Positions 50,656 through 59,375 of a stretch of 64,000 nt of DNA are shown here, one piece after another. The translations under genes were made by a program, and so were the position numbers. Each line of letters starts with the position of its first letter. The stretch's first letter is position 1. Below the pieces are notes generated by a model. The model worked only from the letters and a program-made list of their open reading frames with translations. It searched no databases and was not told where the DNA came from. Source of the stretch: JBKQVT01 sp963727245 (GTDB lineage Bacteria > Planctomycetota > Planctomycetia > Pirellulales > Thermoguttaceae); the NCBI GenBank assembly GCA_963727245.1, contig CAVSFO010000018.1, forward strand, positions 372,001 through 436,000, read 5' to 3'.

Positions 50656-50702
50656 GCGGAAGGAAAGGCGGAGGGCGGAAGGCGGAAGGGGGAAGGAAGC
50701 AA
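50656..50702. repeat. GGAAGGCGGAAGG-type low-complexity repeat
   Basis: GGAAAGGCGGAGGGCGGAAG and GGCGGAAGGGGGAAGGAAG directly follow the cupin stop. The same purine-rich unit forms the outer arms within dnaE2 at 3915. Confidence 0.7.
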
Positions 50703-50975
50703 CTGAGGGTGCCCCGGAATTCCGTGGAAATAACACAAAAGATAGGCAAGGGCAAAGCGTGAGGGATCTCGCGCAAAGACGCAAAGGCGCAAGGGTATCG
50801 AAAAGAAGAAAGAGAGGGAAGGCGGAATTGCTCCCAGACGCCGCCGAGCTGCCAATCACTTTTTCTTCCTTTGCGGCCTTGCGGCTTTGCGCCTTGGCGT
50901 GATGGTGTGCTGGCGAGGACGTCGCCAAGAGACCGGTTTTCCTGTCCCTAATTCTGAAGCACTACACCAGGCTTT

Positions 50976-52970
50976 ATGTCCGCTGCTGCCCAGGAAATCG
51001 CCCGGCTGCGGGAAGAGATCCGCCGCCACGACTATAAATACTACGTCGAGGCGGCGCCGGAGATCGGCGACCGCGAGTACGACCGGTTGATCGAGCGGCT
51101 CAAGGCGTTGGAGGCCGCCCATCCCGAGCTTGTCACACCGGACAGCCCCACGCAGCGCATCGGCGACCAGCCCGTCGAAGGGCTGCGGCAGGTCGCCCAC
51201 CGGGTGCCGATGCTCTCGATCGACAACACCTACAGCATCGAGGAGTTGAAGCGTTATGGGGAGCGGACGGCCAAGCTGCTCCACGGCGAGCCGATCGAGT
51301 GGATGGTCGAGTTGAAGGTGGACGGCGTGGCCGTCTCGCTGGTCTATGAAGAGGGGCTCCTGGTCCGGGGCGTCACCCGCGGCGACGGCCGCAGCGGCGA
51401 TGACATCACGCACAACGTCCGCACCATCCGCGACATTCCCCTGCGATTGCACGGCGGGCACGTGCCGCCGCTGCTGGAGGTCCGCGGCGAAATCTACATG
51501 ACCAATTCCGACCTCGTGCGGCTGAACCAACAGCAGAAGGCCGAGGGCAAGCCGCTGTTCGCCAACACCCGCAACGTCACCGCCGGCAGCGTCCGGCAGC
51601 TCGATCCGCGGATTTGCGCCGCCCGGCGGCTGCGGTTCTTCTGCCATTCGGTGGGCCAGACCGAGGGGTTGACGGCCCGCACGCACATGGAATTCCTCGC
51701 GGAAATGCAAAGTTTCGGCCTGCCGGTCACGCCCGAGGCCGCCTGTTTCGACTCCTTCGCCGCCGCCGTCGAACACTGCGAGCAGTTGATCGAGCGGCTG
51801 CACGAGCTGGATTTCGAGATCGACGGGCTGGTCCTGAAGGTCAATCGCTTCGACCAGCGCCAACGGCTGGGCTCGACCTCGAAATGCCCGCGCTGGCTGA
51901 TCGCCTACAAGTTCGAGAAATACGAGGCGAAGACCCGGCTGCGGGAGATTCGCGTGCAAGTCGGCAAGACGGGCGCGGTCACGCCGGTGGCCGACCTGGA
52001 GCCGGTCGAGCTGGCCGGCACGATCGTCAGCCACGCCAGCCTGCACAACGCCGACGAGATCGAGCGCAAGGACGTGCGGCCCGGCAACGTGGTCGTGGTG
52101 GAGAAGGCGGGCAAGATCATTCCGCACGTGGTCCGGGTGGAGAAGAGCGATCGCGAGCACTCGTTGCGAAAGTTCGTTTTTCCCGCCGCCTGTCCCGAGT
52201 GCGGCACGAAGCTGGTCAAGGACGAGGGGGGCGTGTACATTCGCTGTCCCAACCCGCAGTGTCCCGCCCAATTGAAGGAGCGCATCCGTTACTTTGCCGG
52301 CCGCAACGCCATGGACATCGAGGGGCTGGGGGAGAAATTGATCGACCAGTTGGTCGCCGGGGGGCTGGTCGCCGGTTGCGGCGACATCTATCGCCTGACG
52401 TTGGAACGCCTGATGGGCCTGGAGCGGATGGGTCGCAAGTCGTCGGAAAACCTGCTCGACGGCATCGCCGCCAGCAAGGATCGCGGCCTGGCGCGACTGC
52501 TCAACGGGCTGTCGATCCGCCACGTCGGCGCCCGCGTGGCCGCGGTGCTGGCCGAGCGGTTCGGCTCGATGGACGCAATCATGGCTGCAAGCGTCGAGGA
52601 GCTGAGCGACACCATGGAGATCGGCCCGATCATTGCGCAGAGCGTTTTCGACTTCCTCCACGGCAAGTTCGGCTCCGAGACCATCGCCGACTTGAAGAGC
52701 GTCGGGGTGAAGATGGACGCTCCACGCGTCCGAGCGTCGCGGTCCCTGGAGGGCAAGACGCTGGTGGTTACCGGCACGCTCGGCAAGTACAGCCGCGAGG
52801 AGATTAACGAGTTGATCACGCGGCACGGTGGCCATGCCGCCTCGAGCGTGTCGAAAAGCACTGACTACGTCGTTGCCGGCGAGAAGGCCGGCAGCAAGCT
52901 CGACAAGGCGCGGGAGCTTGGCGTGCCGGTGATTACGGAAGCGGAGTTCGAGAAGCTGCTGGGAGCGTAG
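50976..52970 (+). CDS. ligA: NAD-dependent DNA ligase
   Basis: Seals nicks in replication and repair. Domain Ia and the nucleotidyltransferase carry EIGDREYDRLIERLKALE and the adenylation Lys in VELKVDGVAVSL. The OB-fold has GAVTPVADLEPVELAGT. The zinc finger is CPECGTKLVKDEGGVYIRCP with CPAQ. HhH repeats (GLGEKLIDQLV and LSIRHVGARVA) are followed by the BRCT domain (LEGKTLVVTGTLGKYSREE). At 664 residues it is complete. The upstream sequence has no strong ribosome site but the first codons match the family. Confidence 0.97.
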   Translation: MSAAAQEIARLREEIRRHDYKYYVEAAPEIGDREYDRLIERLKALEAAHPELVTPDSPTQRIGDQPVEGLRQVAHRVPMLSIDNTYSIEELKRYGERTAKLLHGEPIEWMVELKVDGVAVSLVYEEGLLVRGVTRGDGRSGDDITHNVRTIRDIPLRLHGGHVPPLLEVRGEIYMTNSDLVRLNQQQKAEGKPLFANTRNVTAGSVRQLDPRICAARRLRFFCHSVGQTEGLTARTHMEFLAEMQSFGLPVTPEAACFDSFAAAVEHCEQLIERLHELDFEIDGLVLKVNRFDQRQRLGSTSKCPRWLIAYKFEKYEAKTRLREIRVQVGKTGAVTPVADLEPVELAGTIVSHASLHNADEIERKDVRPGNVVVVEKAGKIIPHVVRVEKSDREHSLRKFVFPAACPECGTKLVKDEGGVYIRCPNPQCPAQLKERIRYFAGRNAMDIEGLGEKLIDQLVAGGLVAGCGDIYRLTLERLMGLERMGRKSSENLLDGIAASKDRGLARLLNGLSIRHVGARVAAVLAERFGSMDAIMAASVEELSDTMEIGPIIAQSVFDFLHGKFGSETIADLKSVGVKMDAPRVRASRSLEGKTLVVTGTLGKYSREEINELITRHGGHAASSVSKSTDYVVAGEKAGSKLDKARELGVPVITEAEFEKLLGA

Positions 52971-53002
52971 GGCGGCCCACGGGCGGTCGGGGCGTGGGCG
53001 TG

Positions 53003-53032
53003 TTGATCTGAGCGGGCGACATGTGGTAGAAT
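53003..53032 (+). promoter_or_regulatory. Candidate promoter of the AbrB-like gene
   Basis: TTGATC (53003-53008), 18 bases, TAGAAT (53027-53032), 38 bases before the ATG. The -10 matches five of six consensus positions. Confidence 0.5.
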
Positions 53033-53070
53033 CGTGGTCATGGGGGGGGCATTCTCTTAGGGGGCCTGCA

Positions 53071-53331
53071 ATGACGATCTTGGAGACGGGTGACAACGGC
53101 GATCTGCGGGTGCCAGCCAAATTGATCGGCGGTGTCAAGCCGCATACGCCCTTTGAACTGCAAGTTACCGGCGAGGTTCTTACCCTTCGCCCCCTGGCAG
53201 GGCAGCAGCCGTTCTGGCGGCGCGCGACGCCGGCCCAGCGGGCGGAGGCATTCCGAAAATGGGCTGCGGCGTGCCCGCCCGTCCCCCGCCTGCCGGATGA
53301 GGCCCTTCAGCGCGAGAACTGGTACGATTAA
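53071..53331 (+). CDS. AbrB/MazE-like antitoxin-type protein without an adjacent toxin
   Basis: An 86-residue protein. The N-terminal half (MTILETGDNGDLRVPAKLIG, then PFELQVTGEVLTLRPL) has the swapped-hairpin pattern of AbrB/VapB DNA-binding domains. The C-terminal half (FWRRATPAQRAEAFRKWAAA to LQRENWYD) looks like a toxin-binding tail. A PIN-domain VapC would normally follow. Instead, a family K palindrome begins ten bases downstream. Either the toxin is elsewhere or the antitoxin is orphaned. Confidence 0.7.
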   Translation: MTILETGDNGDLRVPAKLIGGVKPHTPFELQVTGEVLTLRPLAGQQPFWRRATPAQRAEAFRKWAAACPPVPRLPDEALQRENWYD

Positions 53332-53340
53332 TGCCCTCGG

Positions 53341-53415
53341 GTGCCACTGCTGGCTTGTCCAGCAGTGCGGAACGACCAGCACCGGCGGCACTGCTGGACA
53401 AGCCAGCAGTGGCAC
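53341..53415. repeat. Palindromic repeat, family K
   Basis: GTGCCACTGCTGGCTTGTCC and GGACAAGCCAGCAGTGGCAC are perfect inverse arms with an inner CAGCAGTG/CACTGCTG pair. It lies between the antitoxin and peroxiredoxin genes. A worn copy is in uvrA. Confidence 0.9.
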
Positions 53416-53426
53416 ATGGCGCCGCC

Positions 53427-53972
53427 CTACTTCTTTTCCGCTACGCCCAATTCCTTGAGCTTCGCGGCCACGTCGGCTGCGTGGGTCGCGGTCTTCACCG
53501 CCTTGTCGATGAAGAGAATCTTGCCGTCCTTGCCGATGTAAAAAGTCCAACGCTGCGCCACCGGGCGGACCGCGCTGGTGACGCCGTACGCCCGGGCCGT
53601 CTCGCCCTTGGGATCGCTGAGGATCGGATAGTCGGCCCCGAGCGACTCGGCGAACTTGCGGTTCTTCTCCGGCGTATCGCAACTGGCGGTGAAATAGGCC
53701 GCCGCGAACTTCCGCAAGGCATCGCCGCCGGCGCGAAACGACTTGCACTCGCTGGTGCAGCCGGGCGTAAAGGCCCTGGGAAACCAGGCCAACACGACCA
53801 CCTTCTTGCCGTGGTAGTCGGCCAGATGGTAAGTCTTGCCGTCGCTGCCGGGCAGGGTAAAGTCGGGGGCCGCATCGCCCGGCTTCAGCTCGGCCGCCGT
53901 CGCCCGGCTGACGGCCCACAGCACGCCCACGCTTCCCGCAATCGCCGCAAAGAACAGATAGAACCATCTCAT
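53427..53972 (-). CDS. Exported peroxiredoxin (AhpC/TSA, Bcp-like)
   Basis: A thiol peroxidase placed in the periplasm by its signal anchor (MRWFYLFFAAIAGSVGVLWA). The strong ribosome site GGAGGTGAT fixes the start. The thioredoxin-fold catalytic motif is AFTPGCTSECKSF, with the peroxidatic Cys at PGC and a nearby second Cys. APDFTLPGSDGKTYHLADYH and FYIGKDGKILFIDK are family landmarks. Length 181 residues. It probably protects the envelope against peroxide. Confidence 0.92.
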   Translation of the reverse strand: MRWFYLFFAAIAGSVGVLWAVSRATAAELKPGDAAPDFTLPGSDGKTYHLADYHGKKVVVLAWFPRAFTPGCTSECKSFRAGGDALRKFAAAYFTASCDTPEKNRKFAESLGADYPILSDPKGETARAYGVTSAVRPVAQRWTFYIGKDGKILFIDKAVKTATHAADVAAKLKELGVAEKK

Positions 53973-54032
53973 GGTATCACCTCCAAAGCTAAGTGCTAAC
54001 TTCTGACCCCAGGCACGCAGTGCCCGGGCTTT

Positions 54033-55068
54033 TCATCCTTCCCCCTTCCGCCCTCCGCCTTCCGCCTTTATCATCAGCACCGCCGTGCCGCTGAGGCGAT
54101 CGTGCTTGAGGTCGGCAAGCGCCTGGTTGGCCTCGGCCAGCGGATACAACGTGGTGTGCGGCCGGACGGGGATCTCGGCCGCCTCGGCCAGCAGGTGGCG
54201 GCCGTCGTCGCGGGTGTTGCACGTCACCGAGCGGATGTCGCGCTCGTAGAAGACGTAACGCTCGTAGTCCAGCGCCGGGATGGGCGTCATGTAGATGCCG
54301 GCCAGCGCCAGGGTGCCGCCTTTCTTCAGCGCGGCCAGCGCCGGCGGCACCAGTTCGCCGGCGGGGGCGAACAGGATCGCGCTGTCGGTGCGCACCGGCA
54401 TGTCCGTCGCGTCGGCCCCCACCCAGACCGCGCCCATCTGCCGGGCCAGCTCGCGGTGCCGCTCCTCGCGGGTGACGACGTAGACCTGGCAGCCGCGATG
54501 GTTGGCGATTTGGATCAGCACGTGGGCGGAAGAGCCGAAGCCGTACATGGCCAGCGTTCCGCCGACGAGGCAGATTGGCCCGCCGCAGGGCCCGATAGCC
54601 GATGATGCCCGCGCACAGCAGTGGGGCGGCCTCGACATCGCTGAAGGCGGCGGGGATGGCGTAGGCGAAGTCCTCGCGGACCAGGGCATATTCGGCGTAG
54701 CCGCCGTCGGCGTGATAGCCGGTGAAGCGGGTGTGCTCGCAGAGGTTTTCGCGCCCGCTGGCGCAGTATTCGCATTGGCCGCAGGTCGCGCGCAGCCAGG
54801 CGATGCCGGCCCGGGCGCCGACGGCAAGTCCTCCGCGACAGCCCGGCCCCAGCTTATCGACCGTGCCGACGACCTGGTGGCCGGGGATGACGGGCATTTT
54901 CTGCTCGGGCAGATCGCCTTCGATCACGTGCAGATCGGTGCGGCAAACGGCGCAGCAGTGCACGCGGAGGCGCAATTCGCCTTGGCCCGGCTCGGGCGTG
55001 GGCACGTCGCGCAACTGCAACGGGGCGCTTTCCACGGCGGCGATCCGCTCCAGCACCATGGCTTTCAT
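54033..55068 (-). CDS. Zinc-dependent alcohol dehydrogenase (MDR family), one frame break
   Basis: NAD(P)-linked oxidoreductase. The ATG at 55068 gives MKAMVLERIAAVESAPLQLR. Catalytic zinc ligands lie in HCCAVCRTDLHVIEGDLP and IPGHQVVGTVD; the structural zinc Cys are in RATCGQCEYCASGRENLCEH. The cofactor domain has TLAMYGFGSSAHVLIQIAN and the VTREERHRELARQMGAVWVG stretch. The frame changes near 54575 and is restored by removing one base. The final residues (AEGGGRKGEG) are encoded by a GGAAGGCGG-type repeat, so the true stop may once have lain elsewhere. YERDIRSVTCNTRDDGRHLL suggests the AdhP-like, broad-range group. Confidence 0.85.
54040..54071. repeat. CCTTCCGCC-type low-complexity repeat at the ADH 3' end
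   Basis: CCTTCCCCCTTCCGCCCTCC and CGCCTTCCGCC. It overlaps the last codons and stop of the alcohol dehydrogenase. Confidence 0.7.
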
Positions 55069-55179
55069 CGACCCGGCCTCCACAAGCCTCGGGCGAGCGG
55101 CCGCTCGCCCGGTTGCCCTATTGTACGGGTGGCGGCAAGGAGGGGGAGGAGGGGAGTGGCGGCGCCGTTGAGTGGTTCC

Positions 55180-55291
55180 ATTCCCACCGGTCGTGACCCG
55201 CTGCGCGGGTGCCCCGTGGGCGTGGGGTGTGGCGCCACGATGGTCGTGGATTGCACGCCCCAAGCCCACCGGCTGCGTCCGGTGGGAAAGT
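55180..55291. repeat. Two family A arms in tandem
   Basis: The first arm is the long variant (CCCACCGGTCGTGACCCGC, then GGTGCCCCGTGGGC, 55183-55219); the second is AAGCCCACCGGCTGCGTCCG (55260-55291). They lie between the dehydrogenase and glgB, together with a family L unit at 55301-55331. Confidence 0.75.
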
Positions 55292-55332
55292 GCCGGTGCG
55301 CCAATTACGGCACACGGCGTGTGCCTAATACG

Positions 55333-57547
55333 TTACCGCCGCGGCTTGAAGATCACCGTGGCCAGCGGCGGCAGCGTGACGACGATTGACGCCGGCCGGC
55401 CGTGACTTTGCACCGATTCGGCCCGCACTCCCGGGCCGTTTCCCAGGTTGCTGCCGTTGTAGAACGACGAGTCGCTGTTGAAGATTTCCTCATACCAGCC
55501 CCCTTCCGGCACTCCCAGGCGGTGCTGCCAGCGGGGCACGGGCGTGAAGTTGTTGCAGACGACCAGGAAGTCGCTCGGGTTCTTCGCCAGGCGGATGTAG
55601 CTGAGCGTGCTGTCCTCGTAGTTGTGGCAGTCGATCCACTGGAAGCCGTGATAGTCGAAATCGACTTCGTAGAGGGCCTGCTCGCGGCGATAGAGGGCGT
55701 TCAGATCGGCGACGCACTTTTGCAGGCCGCGGTGGGTATCCCATTGCAGCAGGTGCCACTGCAAGCTCTCGTCAAAGTTCCACTCGTTCCACTGGCCGAA
55801 CTCGCTCCCCATGAAGAGCAACTTCTTGCCCGGATGCGTCCACAAGTAGCTGTACAGCAGGCGCAGATTGGCGAACTTCTGCCACAAGTCGCCGGGCATC
55901 TGGTCCAGCAGCGAGCCCTTGCAATGGACGATTTCGTCGTGCGACAGCGGCAGCACGAAGTTTTCGTGGAAGGCGTAGATCAGGCTGAAGGTCAGCTCGT
56001 CGTGGTGATACTTGCGATGGATGGGCTCGTGGTGCATGTAGCCGAGGGTGTCGTTCATCCAGCCCATGTTCCACTTCAGGCTGAAGCCCAGTCCGCCCAG
56101 GTAGGTCGGCCGCGAGACGCCCGCCCAGGCGGTCGATTCCTCGGCGATGGTGAGGATGCCGGGGAACTGGAAGTGGGACTGCTCGTTGAGTTCCTTGAGG
56201 AAGGAGATGGCCTGGATGTTTTCCCGCCCGCCGAACTCGTTGGGCAGCCAGTCGCCGTCCTGGCGGCTGTAATCGAGGTAGAGCATCGAGGCCACGGCAT
56301 CGACGCGGACGCCGTCGATGTGGTACTTGTCGAACCAGAACAGGGCGTTGGAAATGAGGTAGTTGCGGACCTCGTGGCGGCCGTAGTTGAAAATCAGCGT
56401 GCCCCAGTCGCGATGCTCGCCGCGGCGAGGATCGGCATGCTCATAGAGCGCGGTGCCGTCGAACTGCCGCAGGCCGTGGCCGTCGCGGGGAAAATGCGCC
56501 GGCACCCAGTCGATCACCACGCCGATGTCGTTCTGGTGGCAAAGGTCGACAAAGTACATGAAATCCTGGGGGCTGCCGTAGCGGCTGGTGGCGGCGTAAT
56601 AGCCCACCGTCTGGTAGCCCCAACTGGCCGAAAGCGGGTGCTCGCTGGGCGGCAGCAGCTCCAGGTGCGTAAAGCCCATCTCCTTGCAATACTCGACCAG
56701 TTGATGGGCCAAGTCGCGATAGCTCAGCCAGCGGCCGGGATCGTCGCCGGGCCGCCGCCAACTGCCCAGGTGGACTTCGTAGAACGACAGCGGCCGCTCC
56801 AGCCAGTTGGTCTCGCGGCGGCGGCTCACCCACTGGGCGTCGCGCCAATGATAGCGATTCAAATCGATCACCTTCGAGGCCGTCCGCGGCGGCACCTCGG
56901 CGCCGAAGGCAAACGGGTCGCACTTCTCGAAAGTCGCATTGTCGTGGCGGATCTGGTACTTGTAGAGGGTGCCTTCGCCCAGCCCGGGCACGAACAATTC
57001 CCAGAAGCCGCTGGGGATGTGCTTGCGCATGGGGTGACGGCGGCCGTCCCAGGCGTTGAAGTCGCCGACCACGCTGACGGCTGGTGGCGTTGGGCGCCCA
57101 GACGGCGAAGTTCACCCCCTCGACGCCGTCGATGGTGCGAAGCTGCGCCCCCAGGCGGTTGTAGCACTGCCAGTGCCGGCCTTCGTTCAGCAGGTGCAGA
57201 TCGTAATCGGTCAGCAGGTGCGGAAAGGAGTAAGGATCGTGCATGGTCATCTTCCTTCCCCCTTCGTCGGCGACGCGGAGGACGTAGCGCGATTTCTCGT
57301 CGGTCTCGGGGACCGGACAAATGGCCTCGAACAAGCCGGCGGGATGGATGCGCCGCATGGGCCGCCCGGCGTCGTTGCGCACCGGATCGACCACCCAGGC
57401 CTGGGCAGACTGGGGCAAAAACGCCCGCACCGCCAGGGCCCGGCGTCCCGACTCGTCGACCAGATGGGGACCCAAGAGTTCAAAGGGGTTCTCGTGCCTT
57501 CCCTCAATGAGCTGCCGAATACTCTCCACAGGAGCCGTGGTTCGCAC
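55333..57547 (-). CDS. glgB: 1,4-alpha-glucan branching enzyme, one frame break
   Basis: Introduces alpha-1,6 branches into glycogen. The GTG at 57547 is chosen because AAGGAGG lies six bases upstream. The N-terminal module has HENPFELLGPHLVDESGRRA and NFAVWAPNA; CBM48 follows with VSVVGDFNAWDGRRHPMRK after a break near 57080, restored by deleting one C. The GH13 core shows YEVHLGSWRR, VIDWVPAHFPRD, the nucleophile in GVRVDAVASMLYLDYSR, the acid in ILTIAEESTAW and VLPLSHDEIVH. Its C-terminus PLATVIFKPRR is typical. It overlaps the RNase H-fold gene by 44 bases. Confidence 0.93.
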
Positions 57548-58073
57548 GCGCACCTCCTTGCAGATATTTTAACCAATTAGACACCCTAACGCGAATCCCC
57601 CAAACTACTCCTCTTTCCTCATACCCAGGTGGTATATCCAATGTCTCCGGCGGGGGAGCATTGGGGGAAAGGGCATGGGGGCCATCGAACCGCCTCCGGC
57701 AGCACTCGACCTGATGGAATCGCATCGCCCGTTCCATCCGCTGCCAGAGGTCGAAATTCTTCACCGGCACCATCTGGCCGAAGAATTCCCATCGCCAGCC
57801 GTTGGTCTGCCACTCGGGCAGTCCGTATTGCATTCCATTGCGAATGTAGCTGCTGCACCCCATCAGCGTGACCTGGGAGGGCTGATCGAGCGATTCCAGG
57901 GCCCGGACCACGGTAAGCAGCTCGAGGCGTTCACCTTGCAAGCCGGGTTCCACGTCGGCCGCATGGACTTGCTCCGTGCCATCGGCCGAGCGGATGGTGA
58001 ACTGCCAATGGCCGACCCCCTGCACGGGGCGGGATTGGGAAAACAGCAGATAGTGCGGCGTTGCAACGTCCAT
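57504..58073 (-). CDS. RNase H-fold protein lacking most catalytic acids
   Basis: A 189-residue protein that aligns along RNase HI. GERLELLTVVRALESL matches the RMELMAAIVALEAL helix and keeps its Glu. SSYIRNGMQYGLPEWQTNGW matches the QYVRQGI...W...GW region, and VPVKNFDLWQRMERAM matches the KPVKNVDLWQRLDAAL helix. However, the first Asp (FTDGS) is FSQSR here, and the third (TDSQY) is GCSSY; the last Asp region is absent. This predicts a pseudoenzyme or a protein with changed chemistry, perhaps nucleic-acid binding. It lies just upstream of glgB, overlapping its start. Confidence 0.8.
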   Translation of the reverse strand: MDVATPHYLLFSQSRPVQGVGHWQFTIRSADGTEQVHAADVEPGLQGERLELLTVVRALESLDQPSQVTLMGCSSYIRNGMQYGLPEWQTNGWRWEFFGQMVPVKNFDLWQRMERAMRFHQVECCRRRFDGPHALSPNAPPPETLDIPPGYEERGVVWGIRVRVSNWLKYLQGGARANHGSCGEYSAAH

Positions 58074-58297
58074 CGCAGTTAAGGGTTTATCGGGGTAACT
58101 ATGGCAATAGTATGGTTAATTTAGCTAAGGCCGGAAAACCAGCAAACATATTCCGTCGCCAATATCTCCGTCTTGCGGAGGAAACGGCAGTAGTGTCACG
58201 TTGTCTCACACGACGCAGGCGGCACCAATTGGCTTATCGGCAACAGCTACGCAGGCTATGCAGTTTATCTAGAGTGACGCTGATGGAGGGATGGTCG

Positions 58298-58387
58298 CCC
58301 GAAGCCCACCGGCTGCGTCCGGTGGGAACGGAGTGGGACGCGGTTGGCCCCTCCATTCCCACCGGACGCAGCCGGTGGGCTTCGGGG
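58298..58387. repeat. Palindromic repeat, family A
   Basis: CCCGAAGCCCACCGGCTGCG faces CGCAGCCGGTGGGCTTCGGG. The surrounding gene-free stretch 58074-58523 also has a CCGCACATGCCATGTGCGG hairpin near 58400 and nothing else recognised. Confidence 0.9.
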
Positions 58388-58523
58388 AGTGGGGTATCCC
58401 GCACATGCCATGTGCGGCGTTTTTGTGGCCCACAGTCCGTGGTCGTGACCGGTCATGGATGGTGGGTTGTGTAATGCACTGCCTTCGGGGTAACATTTAC
58501 CCGGACGAAGGGGAGGCTTCGCC

Positions 58524-58625
58524 ATGGATTTGGACCCCGTCCGGTGCAAACTGCTTCGCGGAGGCGTGCTGCCGGCGGAGGTCCGTCAGCCGGGCCGCGC
58601 CACAATGCAGCGAGTAAGAACATGA
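58524..58625 (+). CDS. Short open frame overlapping the next start
   Basis: A 33-codon frame beginning MDLDPVRCKLLRGGVLPAEV with GGGGAGG upstream. Its stop overlaps the next ATG (ATGA), which suggests translational coupling or a leader peptide. There is no family match, so it may be fortuitous. Confidence 0.3.
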   Translation: MDLDPVRCKLLRGGVLPAEVRQPGRATMQRVRT

Positions 58626-59247
58626 CTTCCAGCCAACCACAGACCGCCGCGCCCGCCATGAGAGTCCGTTGGTTCCAGTTTACGCTCCGCGAGCTGCTCT
58701 TGGTGGGTTTGGCTTTGTGCCTGCTGATGGCCCTGATCGTCAGCCAACGGCGCAGTACCGCGAACGTCCTTTTACCGCTCTTTTCCCGCGAACGCGAATA
58801 AGGCCGTCGCGGACGTATGCAGCCGGCTGGGTTTGGCGCAGTCACGTGGCACCTTGCCCTCGGGCTTTGACGTGGGTGCGACCTCCTCGTTCAATGAACA
58901 GCCAGAGAGGGGCGTGCTCGTGGCCAGCGCTCAATTCCCGTTTCTCTCGCCGCCGGCCAGCGAGTCGGGAAAAGTTGTTGCGGAGTTGCAGAAAGAGATC
59001 GAGCGCCTCTTAAGGCAGCATGGCTGCGAGATTCGCGGACACGGACAGGGCCCTTTCCTGCGCAAGCCGAGGACCAAGAGGCTTCCATGGCTTCAGCTAT
59101 GAATACAGCAAGGGGGGCACCAACGGCGACATTTATGTCTATGCCATGGAAGGGCAGAGCGGGTATGCCGGAGCCGGGTTCGGCACCAGCGAAGGCCCGG
59201 AGTACCCCTGGGTCCTCGTGTTCCTGGTCCATGAGTGGGTGAAGTAG
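58622..59247 (+). CDS. Single-pass membrane protein of planctomycete type, two frame breaks
   Basis: Begins MTSSQPQTAAPAMRVRWFQF; TLRELLLVGLALCLLMALIV is a membrane anchor of a style common in planctomycetes. The frame then shifts (four T where three fit, near 58788) to give FPANANKAVADVCSRLGLAQ, and later shifts again near 59055 to give GFSYEYSKGGTNGDIYVYAM. The extramembrane part (about 170 residues) includes FLSPPASESGKVVAELQKEI, a likely helix. The function is unknown. A family B palindrome follows the stop. Confidence 0.6.
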
Positions 59248-59267
59248 GGCTCGCAAAAGAATAAATT

Positions 59268-59311
59268 GGGGACGGTCCCAATTTTCGTTCGACGAAAATG
59301 GGACTGTCCCC
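59268..59311. repeat. Palindromic repeat, family B
   Basis: GGGGACGGTCCCAATTTTCG pairs with CGAAAATGGGACTGTCCCC. It lies between the membrane protein and HEAT-repeat genes. Confidence 0.9.
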
Positions 59312-59375
59312 CTGGGTCTCCCACAGGTTACTTCGTTACGGGCCTTAGGACCCGCTGGGTCGCCAAGAGGTGAAA

